Shown here one piece after another: positions 16,849 to 24,179 of a stretch of DNA of 40,686 bases. The position numbers were made by a program, and so were the translations under genes. A model generated the notes under the pieces. It saw only the letters and a list, made by a program, of their open reading frames with translations, was not told where the DNA came from and did no database searches. This DNA is from Deltaproteobacteria bacterium (GTDB lineage: Bacteria > Lernaellota > Lernaellaia > JACKCT01). The stretch is taken from assembly GCA_020845895.1 (NCBI GenBank), contig JADLEX010000106.1, forward strand, positions 1 through 40,686, given 5' to 3'. Position 1 is the stretch's first letter, and every line of letters begins with the position of its first letter.

Positions 16849-17607
16849 TCACGCGCGGGCGGGCGAGCGACCGAGCTCCCAGAGTTTCAGGTACTTCAGA
16901 AAAACGTAATACGACGCGAGGACGCACACCACGAGCCCCGGCACGCCGTCGAGAAAGCCAAGCTGGAAAACGTACTTTTTCCAAAACGCAAACGCCGGGC
17001 GCGCCAGCATGGCGAACACGCCCGAACGCTTGCCGCGCGCGTGCAGTTCGCGCGCCATGATGGTCGTGTACTCGTTGATTCGCGCCAGGTGGTGCGTGAC
17101 GTCGCGATAGGAATAATGGAGCAGATCGCCCGACAGCCGCGCGACGCGGCCGGAACATTCCACCGTGTCGTGCGGGTCGTATCCGCCCCAGCGCGCCGTG
17201 CGTCGATCGAAAAGGCGAATCTTCCACTCGGGATACCAGCCGCAGTGCTCGATCCAGCGACCGAGATAAAACACCTTGCGCGTCAGTTCGTAAGCGTCGG
17301 CGGGATTCGGATCGGCGAACGCCGCGCGGATCGACTCCGCGAGTTCCGGCGACACGACCTCATCCGCGTCGAGCGCGAGAATCCAGTCGTGCGTCGCGGC
17401 GTCCACCGCGCGCTGCTTTTGACGTACGTGTCCGGGCCAATCGGTGATCTCGACCCGCGCGCCGCATTGCCGCGCGATTTCCACGGTGCGGTCGGTGCTG
17501 CCGGAATCGAGGACGACGATCTCGTCGGCGAAGGGCACGGCGCGAAGACACCGTTCGATGTTGTCTTCCTCGTTCTTCGCGATCACCGTGACCGACAAGC
17601 GGCGCAC
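16849..17607 (-). CDS. GT2 family glycosyltransferase, WaaE/KdtX-like
   Basis: This 252-residue GT-A transferase begins LSVTVIAKNEEDNIERCL with the DSGSTDRT motif, then the LALDADEVV metal-binding DxD region, and EWKIRLFDRR and HDTVECSG blocks as in WaaE-type beta-1,4-glucosyltransferases of LPS core. A hydrophobic C-terminus (FLDGVPGLVVCVLASYYVFLKYLKL) suggests membrane association. It lies 3 bp after the aldolase gene and upstream of the two heptosyltransferases. Confidence 0.88.
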   Translation of the reverse strand: MRRLSVTVIAKNEEDNIERCLRAVPFADEIVVLDSGSTDRTVEIARQCGARVEITDWPGHVRQKQRAVDAATHDWILALDADEVVSPELAESIRAAFADPNPADAYELTRKVFYLGRWIEHCGWYPEWKIRLFDRRTARWGGYDPHDTVECSGRVARLSGDLLHYSYRDVTHHLARINEYTTIMARELHARGKRSGVFAMLARPAFAFWKKYVFQLGFLDGVPGLVVCVLASYYVFLKYLKLWELGRSPARA

Positions 17608-17610
17608 CGA

Positions 17611-18249
17611 TTACGCCTTCTTCGCGTCCGCCAGGAACTTCGCGATGCCCGCGGCCGTGAGCGGGTGCTCGGTCAGTTTGTCCAGCACATCCGGGGGAAT
17701 CGTTACCGCGTGCGCGCCGGCGAGCGCGACCTGTTTGACGTGCAGCGGGTGTCGCACCGACGCGACGATCACCTGCGTCGGAAGATCGTAGAGCGAATAG
17801 ATGTCGACGATCTCGCCGATCATCGCGGTGCCGTCCTCGGACAGGTCGTCCACGCGGCCCACGAACGGCGCGATGTAGGTCGCTCCGGCGCGCGCGGCCA
17901 GCAACGCCTGCGTCGCGTTGAAAATCAGCGTGACCGCCGTGGGGATCTTTTCCGCCGAGAGCGCGTGAACCGCCTTGAGGCCGTCCTTGCCCATCGGGAT
18001 CTTCACGACGACGTTGTCGGCAATGCGCCGTAGCTCGCGGCCCTCGGCAACGATGCCCGCCGCGTCGATCGACAGTGTTTCGGCCAGCACCGGACCCTTG
18101 CAGGCCGCGCAGATCCTGGGAATCAGCGTCGCGTTGTCGCCACCCGCCTTGGCGATCAGCGAGGGATTCGTGGTGACGCCGTCGCAAAGGCCCATCGAGA
18201 CGGCCTCGGAGATGACCGCAGGGTCCGCGGTGTCGAGAAAAATCTTCAT
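17611..18249 (-). CDS. fsa: fructose-6-phosphate aldolase / transaldolase-like
   Basis: This 212-residue protein has the length of the short TalC/FSA transaldolase group. It starts MKIFLDTADPAVISEA, has GVTTNPSLIAK, and carries the Schiff-base lysine in VVVKIPM (Lys83), followed by TLIFNATQALLAARAGATYIAPFVGR. The enzyme makes or splits sugar phosphates (dihydroxyacetone or transaldol transfer). It is the first gene of the run leading into the LPS core genes, 3 bp before the GT2. It may help supply sedoheptulose 7-phosphate, the heptose precursor; that link is inferred. Confidence 0.92.
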   Translation of the reverse strand: MKIFLDTADPAVISEAVSMGLCDGVTTNPSLIAKAGGDNATLIPRICAACKGPVLAETLSIDAAGIVAEGRELRRIADNVVVKIPMGKDGLKAVHALSAEKIPTAVTLIFNATQALLAARAGATYIAPFVGRVDDLSEDGTAMIGEIVDIYSLYDLPTQVIVASVRHPLHVKQVALAGAHAVTIPPDVLDKLTEHPLTAAGIAKFLADAKKA

Positions 18250-18342
18250 GAATGCCCTCGAATCGAAAACACGTCGGCGAATGCCGCCGCGAATGTAACG
18301 CGAACGCGCGAAAAGACAAGCGCCGAATCGCGCCGCGCGCCG

Positions 18343-20400
18343 TCAGGGTGCGGCGTCGGCGGGCAGGCAGTCCTCGCCCGCGAGCCCCTTGTCGCCCGAT
18401 TCGCCGCCGGGATTGATGTACCCGAGGCTGATGAGTTTTTGGATCGTCGCCTCGTCGAGTTCCAGCCGGCCCGTCTTGGCCTGCCCGCTGGCCTGCGAAC
18501 GCACCCGGCACATCGCTTTGCGATGCGCGGGCGCGAACTCTCGCAGCCGCGCGGCGAGGTCCGTGGGGGCGACGCCGTCGATCAGATTCGTCTTCTCCCC
18601 CGGATCGGCGGCGAGATCGTAAGCCTCGAAGGGCCGCTCGAAGTCGAGGATTCCCTTAACGTGGACCTTCGTCGGCTCGATCAGCTTTTTGTCCGTGCTC
18701 GTCGCCGACATGCGCAGCGGCCCGAGCATGTCCGCCTCGGAGATCACGGGGTCGGTTGTCACCAGGTCGCGCAGGATCTTGGGGACGCCGTCCGATCCGC
18801 AACGAAGTTCTTCCGAGTCCGGGCTCGTGACCGCCGCGGCGCGCGTGATGAGATTGTAGATCGCCGTTTGCGGCACGATGCCGTCCGCGAGCCGCGAGCC
18901 CGCGCAGGCGTTACCCGGCGCTTTGACGATCAGCGGCACGCGCAGCATCTCGTTGTAGAGCGTGATGCCGTGACCCCACAGCCCGCGCTCGGCGAATTCC
19001 TCGCCGTGATCCGACGTGACGATGATCCACGCGCTGTCGTAGCGCCCCGCGCCCTTGAGTTTCTCGAAAAACCGGCCGAGCTGCGCGTCGGTGTAAACGA
19101 TTTCCTCGTCGTACTGCGCCTTCGTCGCTTCGCGCTCGGGCTCGCCCTGTTCCCGAATCCAAGTGAAAAACGTGTAGAAGTTTTCCTTTTGCATTTCGTA
19201 CACGGTCGGGTTTTTCGGCGCGAATCGCCCCCAGTATTCCTCGGGCGGCGTATAGGGATAGTGCACGTCGAACAGGTGCAGGAAGAGAAAAGTCGGCGTC
19301 CTCGCGCCGAGCAACCAGTGCAGCGCCTGATTCGACACCTCGACGGCGTTCCAGTTGGGGTTGAGGGCGTAAAGGTCGAAACCCGCCGAATAGCCGTAGC
19401 TCGCGCCGAGCAGAATGTTCGTGACGAACGCGCCGTTGCGGTAGCCGACGTCCTTGAGCAGTTCGGGAAACAGCGTACGCCGCGGATCGACCGAGGCGAC
19501 CGGGCTGCTCACGCCATGGGCGCTCGGGATCACGCCGGTGAACATGCTCATGTGCGTGGGCACGGTCCACGGCGCGTGGGCGAGATGATGCTCCACGATG
19601 ACGGCGTCTTGTGCGAAGTCGACGAGGTGGGGGCTCGTGGGGCGCCCGTAGCCGTACATCTCGAGGTGATCGGCGCGCAACGTGTCGATGCTGACGAGGA
19701 TGACGTCGGGGTGCGCCGGGTCCGCCGCTTCGGGATTACCCCGCGCCGCGAACACGTTGACCGCCATGCCGACGACGAGCGCTCCGATCCAGATCGCCTT
19801 TTTGGGGGCGACGTCGGGAAATGGCGGCGAGCTCTTCTTGAAGATCCACTTCTCGATGAACGCGGCCGGGAACAGAAGGATCGCCATCGCCGCGCAGAAC
19901 GCGAAGACCATGCCGGTACGCACGGCCGGCGGCGAAGTGGTGAGCGACGAGGTGACCGTGCGTATGAGGAAGGATTCGACATCCACGTACTGGCCGTAGA
20001 TGTTGTTGAGGTCTTCGTCGAGCGTCGAATTGTAATACGCGACGCCCGCCCAGGTCGCGGCGGCGGCGAGCACCGCCAGAATCGCGAGCGATCGCGCGAG
20101 CCGGATGCGACCGGAGCACAGACGACGCGCGAGGAGATAGATCAGGCCGAGGAAAAAGCCGAGCACGTTTGTCGTGCGCCGCGTCTCTTCGACCGCATTC
20201 GCGAGCGTGAAGCCGCGCACGCCGAGGAGGGCGGATTCGACGTAGCCCTGCTCGCGCACCTCGAAACGCGCCCAGATCGCCGCCGCGACGACGCCGAGTG
20301 CGACGACGACGAACCAGACGTTCAGAAACCGGTGAAGCAGTTTGGCGCGGGCGGACATGAACGCGAGCGACCCATTGAAAAACGCGGCGGATGTTAGCAA
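18343..20400 (-). CDS. membrane-bound sulfatase/phosphotransferase-fold enzyme
   Basis: This 685-residue protein has about five N-terminal membrane helices (within residues 25-220) and a large periplasmic alkaline-phosphatase/sulfatase domain. Visible marks are DVILVSIDTLRADHLEMYGY (metal-binding Asp at 239), WTVPTHMSMFTG and VTSDHGEEF. The nucleophile position holds Thr (T-x-P-T-H at about 279-283) instead of the C/S-x-P-S-R that is converted to formylglycine. It is thus closer to phosphoethanolamine or glycerol-phosphate transferase chemistry than to a classical sulfatase, though this sulfatase-like branch is poorly characterised. A role in modifying LPS or another envelope glycan would fit its location 93 bp before the LPS operon. 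An in-frame ATG at 20358 is an alternative start. Confidence 0.85.
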   Translation of the reverse strand: MLTSAAFFNGSLAFMSARAKLLHRFLNVWFVVVALGVVAAAIWARFEVREQGYVESALLGVRGFTLANAVEETRRTTNVLGFFLGLIYLLARRLCSGRIRLARSLAILAVLAAAATWAGVAYYNSTLDEDLNNIYGQYVDVESFLIRTVTSSLTTSPPAVRTGMVFAFCAAMAILLFPAAFIEKWIFKKSSPPFPDVAPKKAIWIGALVVGMAVNVFAARGNPEAADPAHPDVILVSIDTLRADHLEMYGYGRPTSPHLVDFAQDAVIVEHHLAHAPWTVPTHMSMFTGVIPSAHGVSSPVASVDPRRTLFPELLKDVGYRNGAFVTNILLGASYGYSAGFDLYALNPNWNAVEVSNQALHWLLGARTPTFLFLHLFDVHYPYTPPEEYWGRFAPKNPTVYEMQKENFYTFFTWIREQGEPEREATKAQYDEEIVYTDAQLGRFFEKLKGAGRYDSAWIIVTSDHGEEFAERGLWGHGITLYNEMLRVPLIVKAPGNACAGSRLADGIVPQTAIYNLITRAAAVTSPDSEELRCGSDGVPKILRDLVTTDPVISEADMLGPLRMSATSTDKKLIEPTKVHVKGILDFERPFEAYDLAADPGEKTNLIDGVAPTDLAARLREFAPAHRKAMCRVRSQASGQAKTGRLELDEATIQKLISLGYINPGGESGDKGLAGEDCLPADAAP

Positions 20401-20432
20401 CGCCCCGGAGGTTTGTCTAACGCGCCGGGGCG
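20401..20432 (-). terminator. hairpin after the zinc-ribbon gene
   Basis: CGCCCCGG (20401-20408) pairs with CCGGGGCG (20425-20432) across a 16-nt loop, directly after the stop of the gene ending at 20434. No T-tract follows, so it may be a pause site or mRNA 3'-end stabiliser rather than an intrinsic terminator. Confidence 0.3.
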
Positions 20433-20433
20433 A

Positions 20434-21228
20434 TCACGGCGCGAGTTCGCCGTCAGCCAGACGGATGCGATCGGTGAGCCAATAATAGCCCCACAACCGG
20501 CCGCTCACGGTCAACTCGTTTCCCGTGACGAGCGCTTCGAGCCGCGCGTTTTTCGCGGGATCGAAAAAGACTTCCACTTCATACGCCCCGGACTCGGGCG
20601 TGAGAAGCAGCTCGCTCGCCATGGTCGTGTAGATGTTTTTCTGCTTGACGCGCAGTGTCCATTTCACCCAGCGGCCTTCGTAGCGCTCGGCCCACGCGCG
20701 ACGCAGTTCGTCGCGGTCGCGCCCGCCTTCGTCGCGCATCTCCAGAAAGACGATGCCGTGATCGATCGGTTCGCGGCGACGTTCGCCCCAATCCGGCGCG
20801 TCGGGAACGTAGGGCTCCGTTTCGGACTTGATCGCGTAAACGGTCTCGTTGAAGAAGCCCCACGTCGCGACGAAGATCACCGGGGTCATGAGGAACACCG
20901 TCACGATCCACTTGACGCTCTTTCGCCAGTCGAGCTTGAGCCACATGTAGACCAACGCGCCCGGACCGCACACGAAGAGCAGCAACAGGAAGACGATCAC
21001 CCGCCCCACGCGCGCGGCATCCGGCGGCGCGTTCTCGGGATCGGTTTCGGTGCGGGGCGTTCGGCCCGGCACGATCGGCGGCGCGACGGGCACCGTCGTC
21101 GGCACGGCGTCACCCGGCGTGATCGGTCGATACGAAACGCCCGATTCGGCGTCGGTGCCGCAGTACGAACACACGGTTTTCCCGCGATCCAGCGGGGCGC
21201 CGCAGTTGTGGCATTTCCGGTAACGCAT
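20434..21228 (-). CDS. zinc-ribbon membrane protein
   Basis: This 264-residue protein opens with a zinc-ribbon (CHNCG at residues 6-10 and CSYCG about 12 residues later), then a Pro-rich linker. Two hydrophobic helices follow (about 93-113 and 122-145), then a C-terminal soluble domain of about 115 residues (from VPDAPDWGE) ending LWGYYWLTDRIRLADGELAP. I do not recognise the C-terminal domain. Its form, a strand-rich stretch ending in VSGRLWGYY, suggests an OB-like fold. It is transcribed towards the sulfatase-like gene. Confidence 0.78.
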   Translation of the reverse strand: MRYRKCHNCGAPLDRGKTVCSYCGTDAESGVSYRPITPGDAVPTTVPVAPPIVPGRTPRTETDPENAPPDAARVGRVIVFLLLLFVCGPGALVYMWLKLDWRKSVKWIVTVFLMTPVIFVATWGFFNETVYAIKSETEPYVPDAPDWGERRREPIDHGIVFLEMRDEGGRDRDELRRAWAERYEGRWVKWTLRVKQKNIYTTMASELLLTPESGAYEVEVFFDPAKNARLEALVTGNELTVSGRLWGYYWLTDRIRLADGELAP

Positions 21229-21300
21229 TTCGCGAGCCGCCTTCGTGATGCGACGCCATTGATTTCACGGCGTCGCCCCCCGCGTCAAGCGAGCCGCACG

Positions 21301-21329
21301 AAAACGGCCCACCCGCGAAGGTGAGCCGT
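21301..21329 (-). terminator. rho-independent terminator of the 18-heme cytochrome gene
   Basis: On the minus strand ACGGCTCACC (21329-21320) pairs with GGTGGGCCGT (21313-21304): ten pairs with one T-G wobble, around a TTCGCG loop. The stem runs straight into TTTTC. It lies 33 bp after the cytochrome stop and has no T-tract on the plus side, so it is oriented for the minus-strand gene. Confidence 0.8.
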
Positions 21330-21361
21330 CGGAAATGAAGCCGCCCGCGACGGGCGACGGA

Positions 21362-23446
21362 TCAGTGCGGACCGGCGGTGAGCGCCTCGGCCTCGGCGAG
21401 CAGCGACTCGACCTCCTTGGCGATCACCTTGGCGTACTCGAAATTGTGCTGCCCGCGTTTCGCGCTCACGAGATCGAGATCGCGCCGAATCAAAATCAGC
21501 CGATTCGAGATCTCGGTCGTGTTCTCCTTCTTCGCGACGCGCTCGTCCACGACCTTTTGGATCGCGTCCACGCGCGGCAACAACTTCGCCGTCAAATCGC
21601 CGAGCGCCGCGAGCTGCATGTCGGCTTTGGCCGAATATGTCGCGTCGTGGCAGTTCGCGCAGGTCGCCTTGACCCCGTCGAGGGTCGTCGTTTGCCCGCC
21701 CTTCGTCTGCACATGGCAATCGACGCATTCGATGTTTGCGTTCATCGGATCGGGATTCCCCGTCACGATGGCCGCCCCGCTTCCCTTCGTCAGGTTGCCG
21801 ATGTTCTGATGACAGTCGGCGCAATCGACCTTGCCCTGCCCCGTTCCATGGTGACAGCCGCTGCACGTGACCATGTTCGTCACGCCGTGCTGCGCGCCTT
21901 CGCCGTGGCACATCGTGCATTCGAACCCAAGGTCCACCACGTGCTTTTTGTGCGGATACTCGACGGAACCGAGTTTCACCTTTCGCTCGGTCATCTCGGC
22001 GTGGCACAGGTTCGTGCAATTCAGCGTGAAGGGCTCGACCGTCTGCGCCGTGTATCCCGGCGTCAGCTTTTCGAGGGCCTGCTCGCTGCGCGCCTCGGCC
22101 GCTTCGAGCGCCTTGATGGCGTACTGCACGTTGTGGTGCCCGCGCGCACGCCTCACGAAATCGACGTTGTGAGCTGCCTCGCCGACGAGTTTCGCGGCTT
22201 CGTCTTTCTTGGCGGGCTCGATCGCGCCCGCGGCGGCCAGCGCGTTTTGCGCCTTGACGAGCCGTGCGCCCGCCCGCGTTTCGCGCTCGAACATCAGGTT
22301 GCGCCACTGCGTGAGCATGGCGTCGTACCCGGGCCCGTGGCAGTCATTGCAGGCTTGCCCATGAACCAGTGAGGCGAGATCGGTGGCCGAGCGGTCGTCC
22401 GGCCCGGACAGACGTTTCACGTGGCACGACGCGCAATCGACGTTGGCCAGATACATACGGGCGGGCTCGTCCGGCACGCCGATCGCGCCGGTGCCCTTGT
22501 ACAGTTCTCGCGGTCCGATGTGCTGATTCGAGGCATGGCATACGGTGCAGTTGGTCTCGAACGACTCGCTGGTCGGGTTCCGCACGATCTCGTGCTTGAT
22601 GACGTCGTGGCAGCGCCAGCACTCGACCTTGTGATTCGTCACGTGGTTCAGATGGTACGACTCAATCGTGTACTTGTCTTTGATGATCTCCTTGAGGGTC
22701 CTCTCGCGCTCGCTGTGGCACTCCATGCAATGGTCGAAATCGACGTTGCCCGCGCCCTCGATGATTCCCTGGTGGCAATTCGTGCAGGCGATGCCGGATT
22801 CGATGTAGCGCCCGTGCGCGAAGGTTTGTCCCTCGGCGAGATGAATCTCGCTTGGAACGGTCTTGTGGCAAGTGCGGCAATCGGAGAGCACTGGGTCGCG
22901 CGCGCCGTTTTCGTCGGCCTTGAAGTGGCAGATGAAGCAATCGCGCGGATCGACGGACAGGTGCTCGCCCTGCACCAACTGGCCGTGACACGTCACGCAG
23001 CGCAGCTTTTTCTCGCGGCGCATCGTACCCAGATGGTTCTCGTGGGAGAACGAGATGCCCTGAAAGTCCTTGGCGTCGTGCAACTGCTCGGAGCTGTGGC
23101 ACTCCTGGCAGCTCAGGTCGGAGATTTCGGCGTGGTATTTGCCCTTCGTTCGGCCCGTCATGAACATGACGAGATGGACTTGGCCGTCCGTAAATTTGCC
23201 CTTCAGGTAATTCCACGTTCCGGGTTCATAGTGGCACTGGGCGCACTGGACCTGATTGTGCGAACTGGTGCGCCAGCTCTCCACGTAGGGCTGCATGTTG
23301 TGGCACGAAGCGCAGAAGTCCGGCGAGCTGGTCGCTTCGAGAAACGCGAACGCCACGAAGGCCACGAAAAGGACCGCGCCGCCCGCGATCAGGAGACGTC
23401 GATTTCGCTTCGATTTGCGTGCCGACCACTCATCCATCGTTGGCAT
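21362..23446 (-). CDS. 18-heme c-type cytochrome with NapC/NirT-like anchor
   Basis: This 694-residue protein has a basic N-terminus, one membrane anchor (about residues 18-37) and 18 heme-binding motifs: 17 CxxCH plus one CxxxCH (CTNLCH). The first site is followed by NMQPYVESWRTSSH, the pattern of NapC/NirT/NrfH quinol dehydrogenases (C-x2-CH-x-M, then W and S-x-H). Helical stretches between the twelfth and thirteenth sites and at the C-terminus lack hemes (for example HNVQYAIKALEAAEAR and HNFEYAKVIAKEVESL), a repeat seen in multiheme oxidoreductases of the NrfA/HAO superfamily. I infer that it takes electrons from menaquinol at the inner membrane and passes them to periplasmic cytochromes. 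It has its own sigma-54-like promoter and terminator, so it is transcribed separately from the porin unit. Confidence 0.9.
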   Translation of the reverse strand: MPTMDEWSARKSKRNRRLLIAGGAVLFVAFVAFAFLEATSSPDFCASCHNMQPYVESWRTSSHNQVQCAQCHYEPGTWNYLKGKFTDGQVHLVMFMTGRTKGKYHAEISDLSCQECHSSEQLHDAKDFQGISFSHENHLGTMRREKKLRCVTCHGQLVQGEHLSVDPRDCFICHFKADENGARDPVLSDCRTCHKTVPSEIHLAEGQTFAHGRYIESGIACTNCHQGIIEGAGNVDFDHCMECHSERERTLKEIIKDKYTIESYHLNHVTNHKVECWRCHDVIKHEIVRNPTSESFETNCTVCHASNQHIGPRELYKGTGAIGVPDEPARMYLANVDCASCHVKRLSGPDDRSATDLASLVHGQACNDCHGPGYDAMLTQWRNLMFERETRAGARLVKAQNALAAAGAIEPAKKDEAAKLVGEAAHNVDFVRRARGHHNVQYAIKALEAAEARSEQALEKLTPGYTAQTVEPFTLNCTNLCHAEMTERKVKLGSVEYPHKKHVVDLGFECTMCHGEGAQHGVTNMVTCSGCHHGTGQGKVDCADCHQNIGNLTKGSGAAIVTGNPDPMNANIECVDCHVQTKGGQTTTLDGVKATCANCHDATYSAKADMQLAALGDLTAKLLPRVDAIQKVVDERVAKKENTTEISNRLILIRRDLDLVSAKRGQHNFEYAKVIAKEVESLLAEAEALTAGPH

Positions 23447-23510
23447 CTCCCACCTTCACACACGGAGCCGGAGGAACGCGGGGCCGAAAAACCGACCGCT
23501 GATCCAAGGA

Positions 23511-23525
23511 GCAATAACAATGCCG
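23511..23525 (-). promoter_or_regulatory. sigma-54 (-24/-12) promoter of the 18-heme gene
   Basis: The minus strand reads CGGCATTGTTATTGC. GG and GC sit at the obligate -24/-12 spacing (TGGCAC-N5-TTGC consensus), with a perfect TTGC and CGGCAT in place of TGGCAC. The predicted start of transcription is near 23499. It is weaker than the matching site before the porin gene, but sits at the same relative position. Confidence 0.55.
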
Positions 23526-23594
23526 CCTCGCCTTTGACGTGGCGTGCAAGAACAGCCCGAAAACGCGGCTTCCCGCGCGAATTTGACCGTCTGT

Positions 23595-23635
23595 CGGTCT
23601 CAAACGACGACGGAATGCCTCATCGCGGTCTGAAA
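23595..23635 (-). promoter_or_regulatory. paired upstream activator-like sites (18-heme unit)
   Basis: Two copies of the plus-strand word CGGTCTCAAA (23595-23604) and CGGTCTGAAA (23626-23635) start 31 bp apart, about three helical turns. The outer copy sits in the longer block ATCGCGGTCTGAAAAT, which matches the porin-unit block at all but one base. They lie 70-110 bp upstream of the -24/-12 promoter, the usual place for enhancer-binding proteins. Confidence 0.5.
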
Positions 23636-23676
23636 ATCAGACCTACGAGATCCGATTCGAATCGCCCGGGCGCGCG

Positions 23677-23707
23677 AAAAATCCGCCGGAGCACGCGGCC
23701 CCGGCGG
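23677..23707 (-). terminator. rho-independent terminator of the porin-cytochrome operon
   Basis: On the minus strand CCGCCGG (23707-23701) and CCGGCGG (23689-23683) form a seven-pair GC stem with an 11-nt loop, followed by ATTTTT. It lies 77 bp after the stop of the tetraheme cytochrome gene and ends the four-gene unit. Confidence 0.75.
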
Positions 23708-23783
23708 TTGCCCAGAAGAGAATGAAGGATTTGCGCGGTTGTCCCCCGGATGGTGATTTCACCCTCCGTGGTTTGTCGTGTCT

Positions 23784-24137
23784 TTACGCTCCGTGGCAGG
23801 TCTTGCAGTCCTTCGGATACTGCGGGCCCTTGGCCGACTTCTTGTGACAGTCGCCGCACTGCTTGTGGAACGCGTCCTTGCCGGGGCCGGCGCCGTCCTT
23901 GCCCGCTTCCGTGTGGCAGGTCGTGCACTTGGAGCCCTGGCCCTTCGGATCCTTGTGATGACAGACTTGGCAGTCGTTGCCGACCTTGGTCAGGTGAGCC
24001 GGATGGTCGAACTGCACGGGCTTTTTGCCGCTGACCGAGACCGTGATCTTGCCCGCCGGCCCGGCGGCCGACGTCGCCAGACTCACCAGTCCCACCGAGC
24101 ACAGCACCACCACCGAAAACATCAGGAACTTCTTCAA
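23784..24137 (-). CDS. tetraheme cytochrome c3-like periplasmic shuttle
   Basis: This 117-residue secreted protein has a signal peptide cut near AASA/AG (about residue 25) and four CxxCH motifs (Cys56, 71, 94 and 111). Extra histidines at 45, 48, 61 and 91 could be the distal ligands, giving four bis-His hemes as in cytochrome c3/c7 families. Many lysines suggest docking to acidic partners. The start is TTG at 24137 with GGAGGG about 7 nt upstream; no nearby ATG preserves the signal peptide. It lies 42 bp after the 22-heme gene and is the last gene of the porin-cytochrome operon. It probably carries electrons across the periplasm. Confidence 0.88.
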   Translation of the reverse strand: MKKFLMFSVVVLCSVGLVSLATSAAGPAGKITVSVSGKKPVQFDHPAHLTKVGNDCQVCHHKDPKGQGSKCTTCHTEAGKDGAGPGKDAFHKQCGDCHKKSAKGPQYPKDCKTCHGA

Positions 24138-24179
24138 GGTTCTACCCTCCTTCTGACGTATAACCCGAACTCTCCACGG

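Larger units (their letters stand above)
23447..23783. other. intergenic regulatory region between cytochrome units
   Basis: These 337 bp hold no convincing gene. In minus-strand order they contain a terminator for the upstream tetraheme gene (23677-23707), a pair of CGGTCT(C/G)AAA sites (23595-23635) and a -24/-12 promoter match (23511-23525), then a leader of about 53 nt to the ATG at 23446. Confidence 0.7.

Noticed and set aside
14973-17060. A 695-codon plus-strand frame opposite the heptosyltransferases
   Set aside because: It is low-complexity, Arg/Glu/His-rich and has no recognisable motif. It mirrors two GT9 genes and a GT2 gene with clear signatures.
18439-20397. A 652-codon plus-strand frame opposite the sulfatase-like gene
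   Set aside because: Same shadow composition. The minus strand has membrane helices and catalytic motifs.
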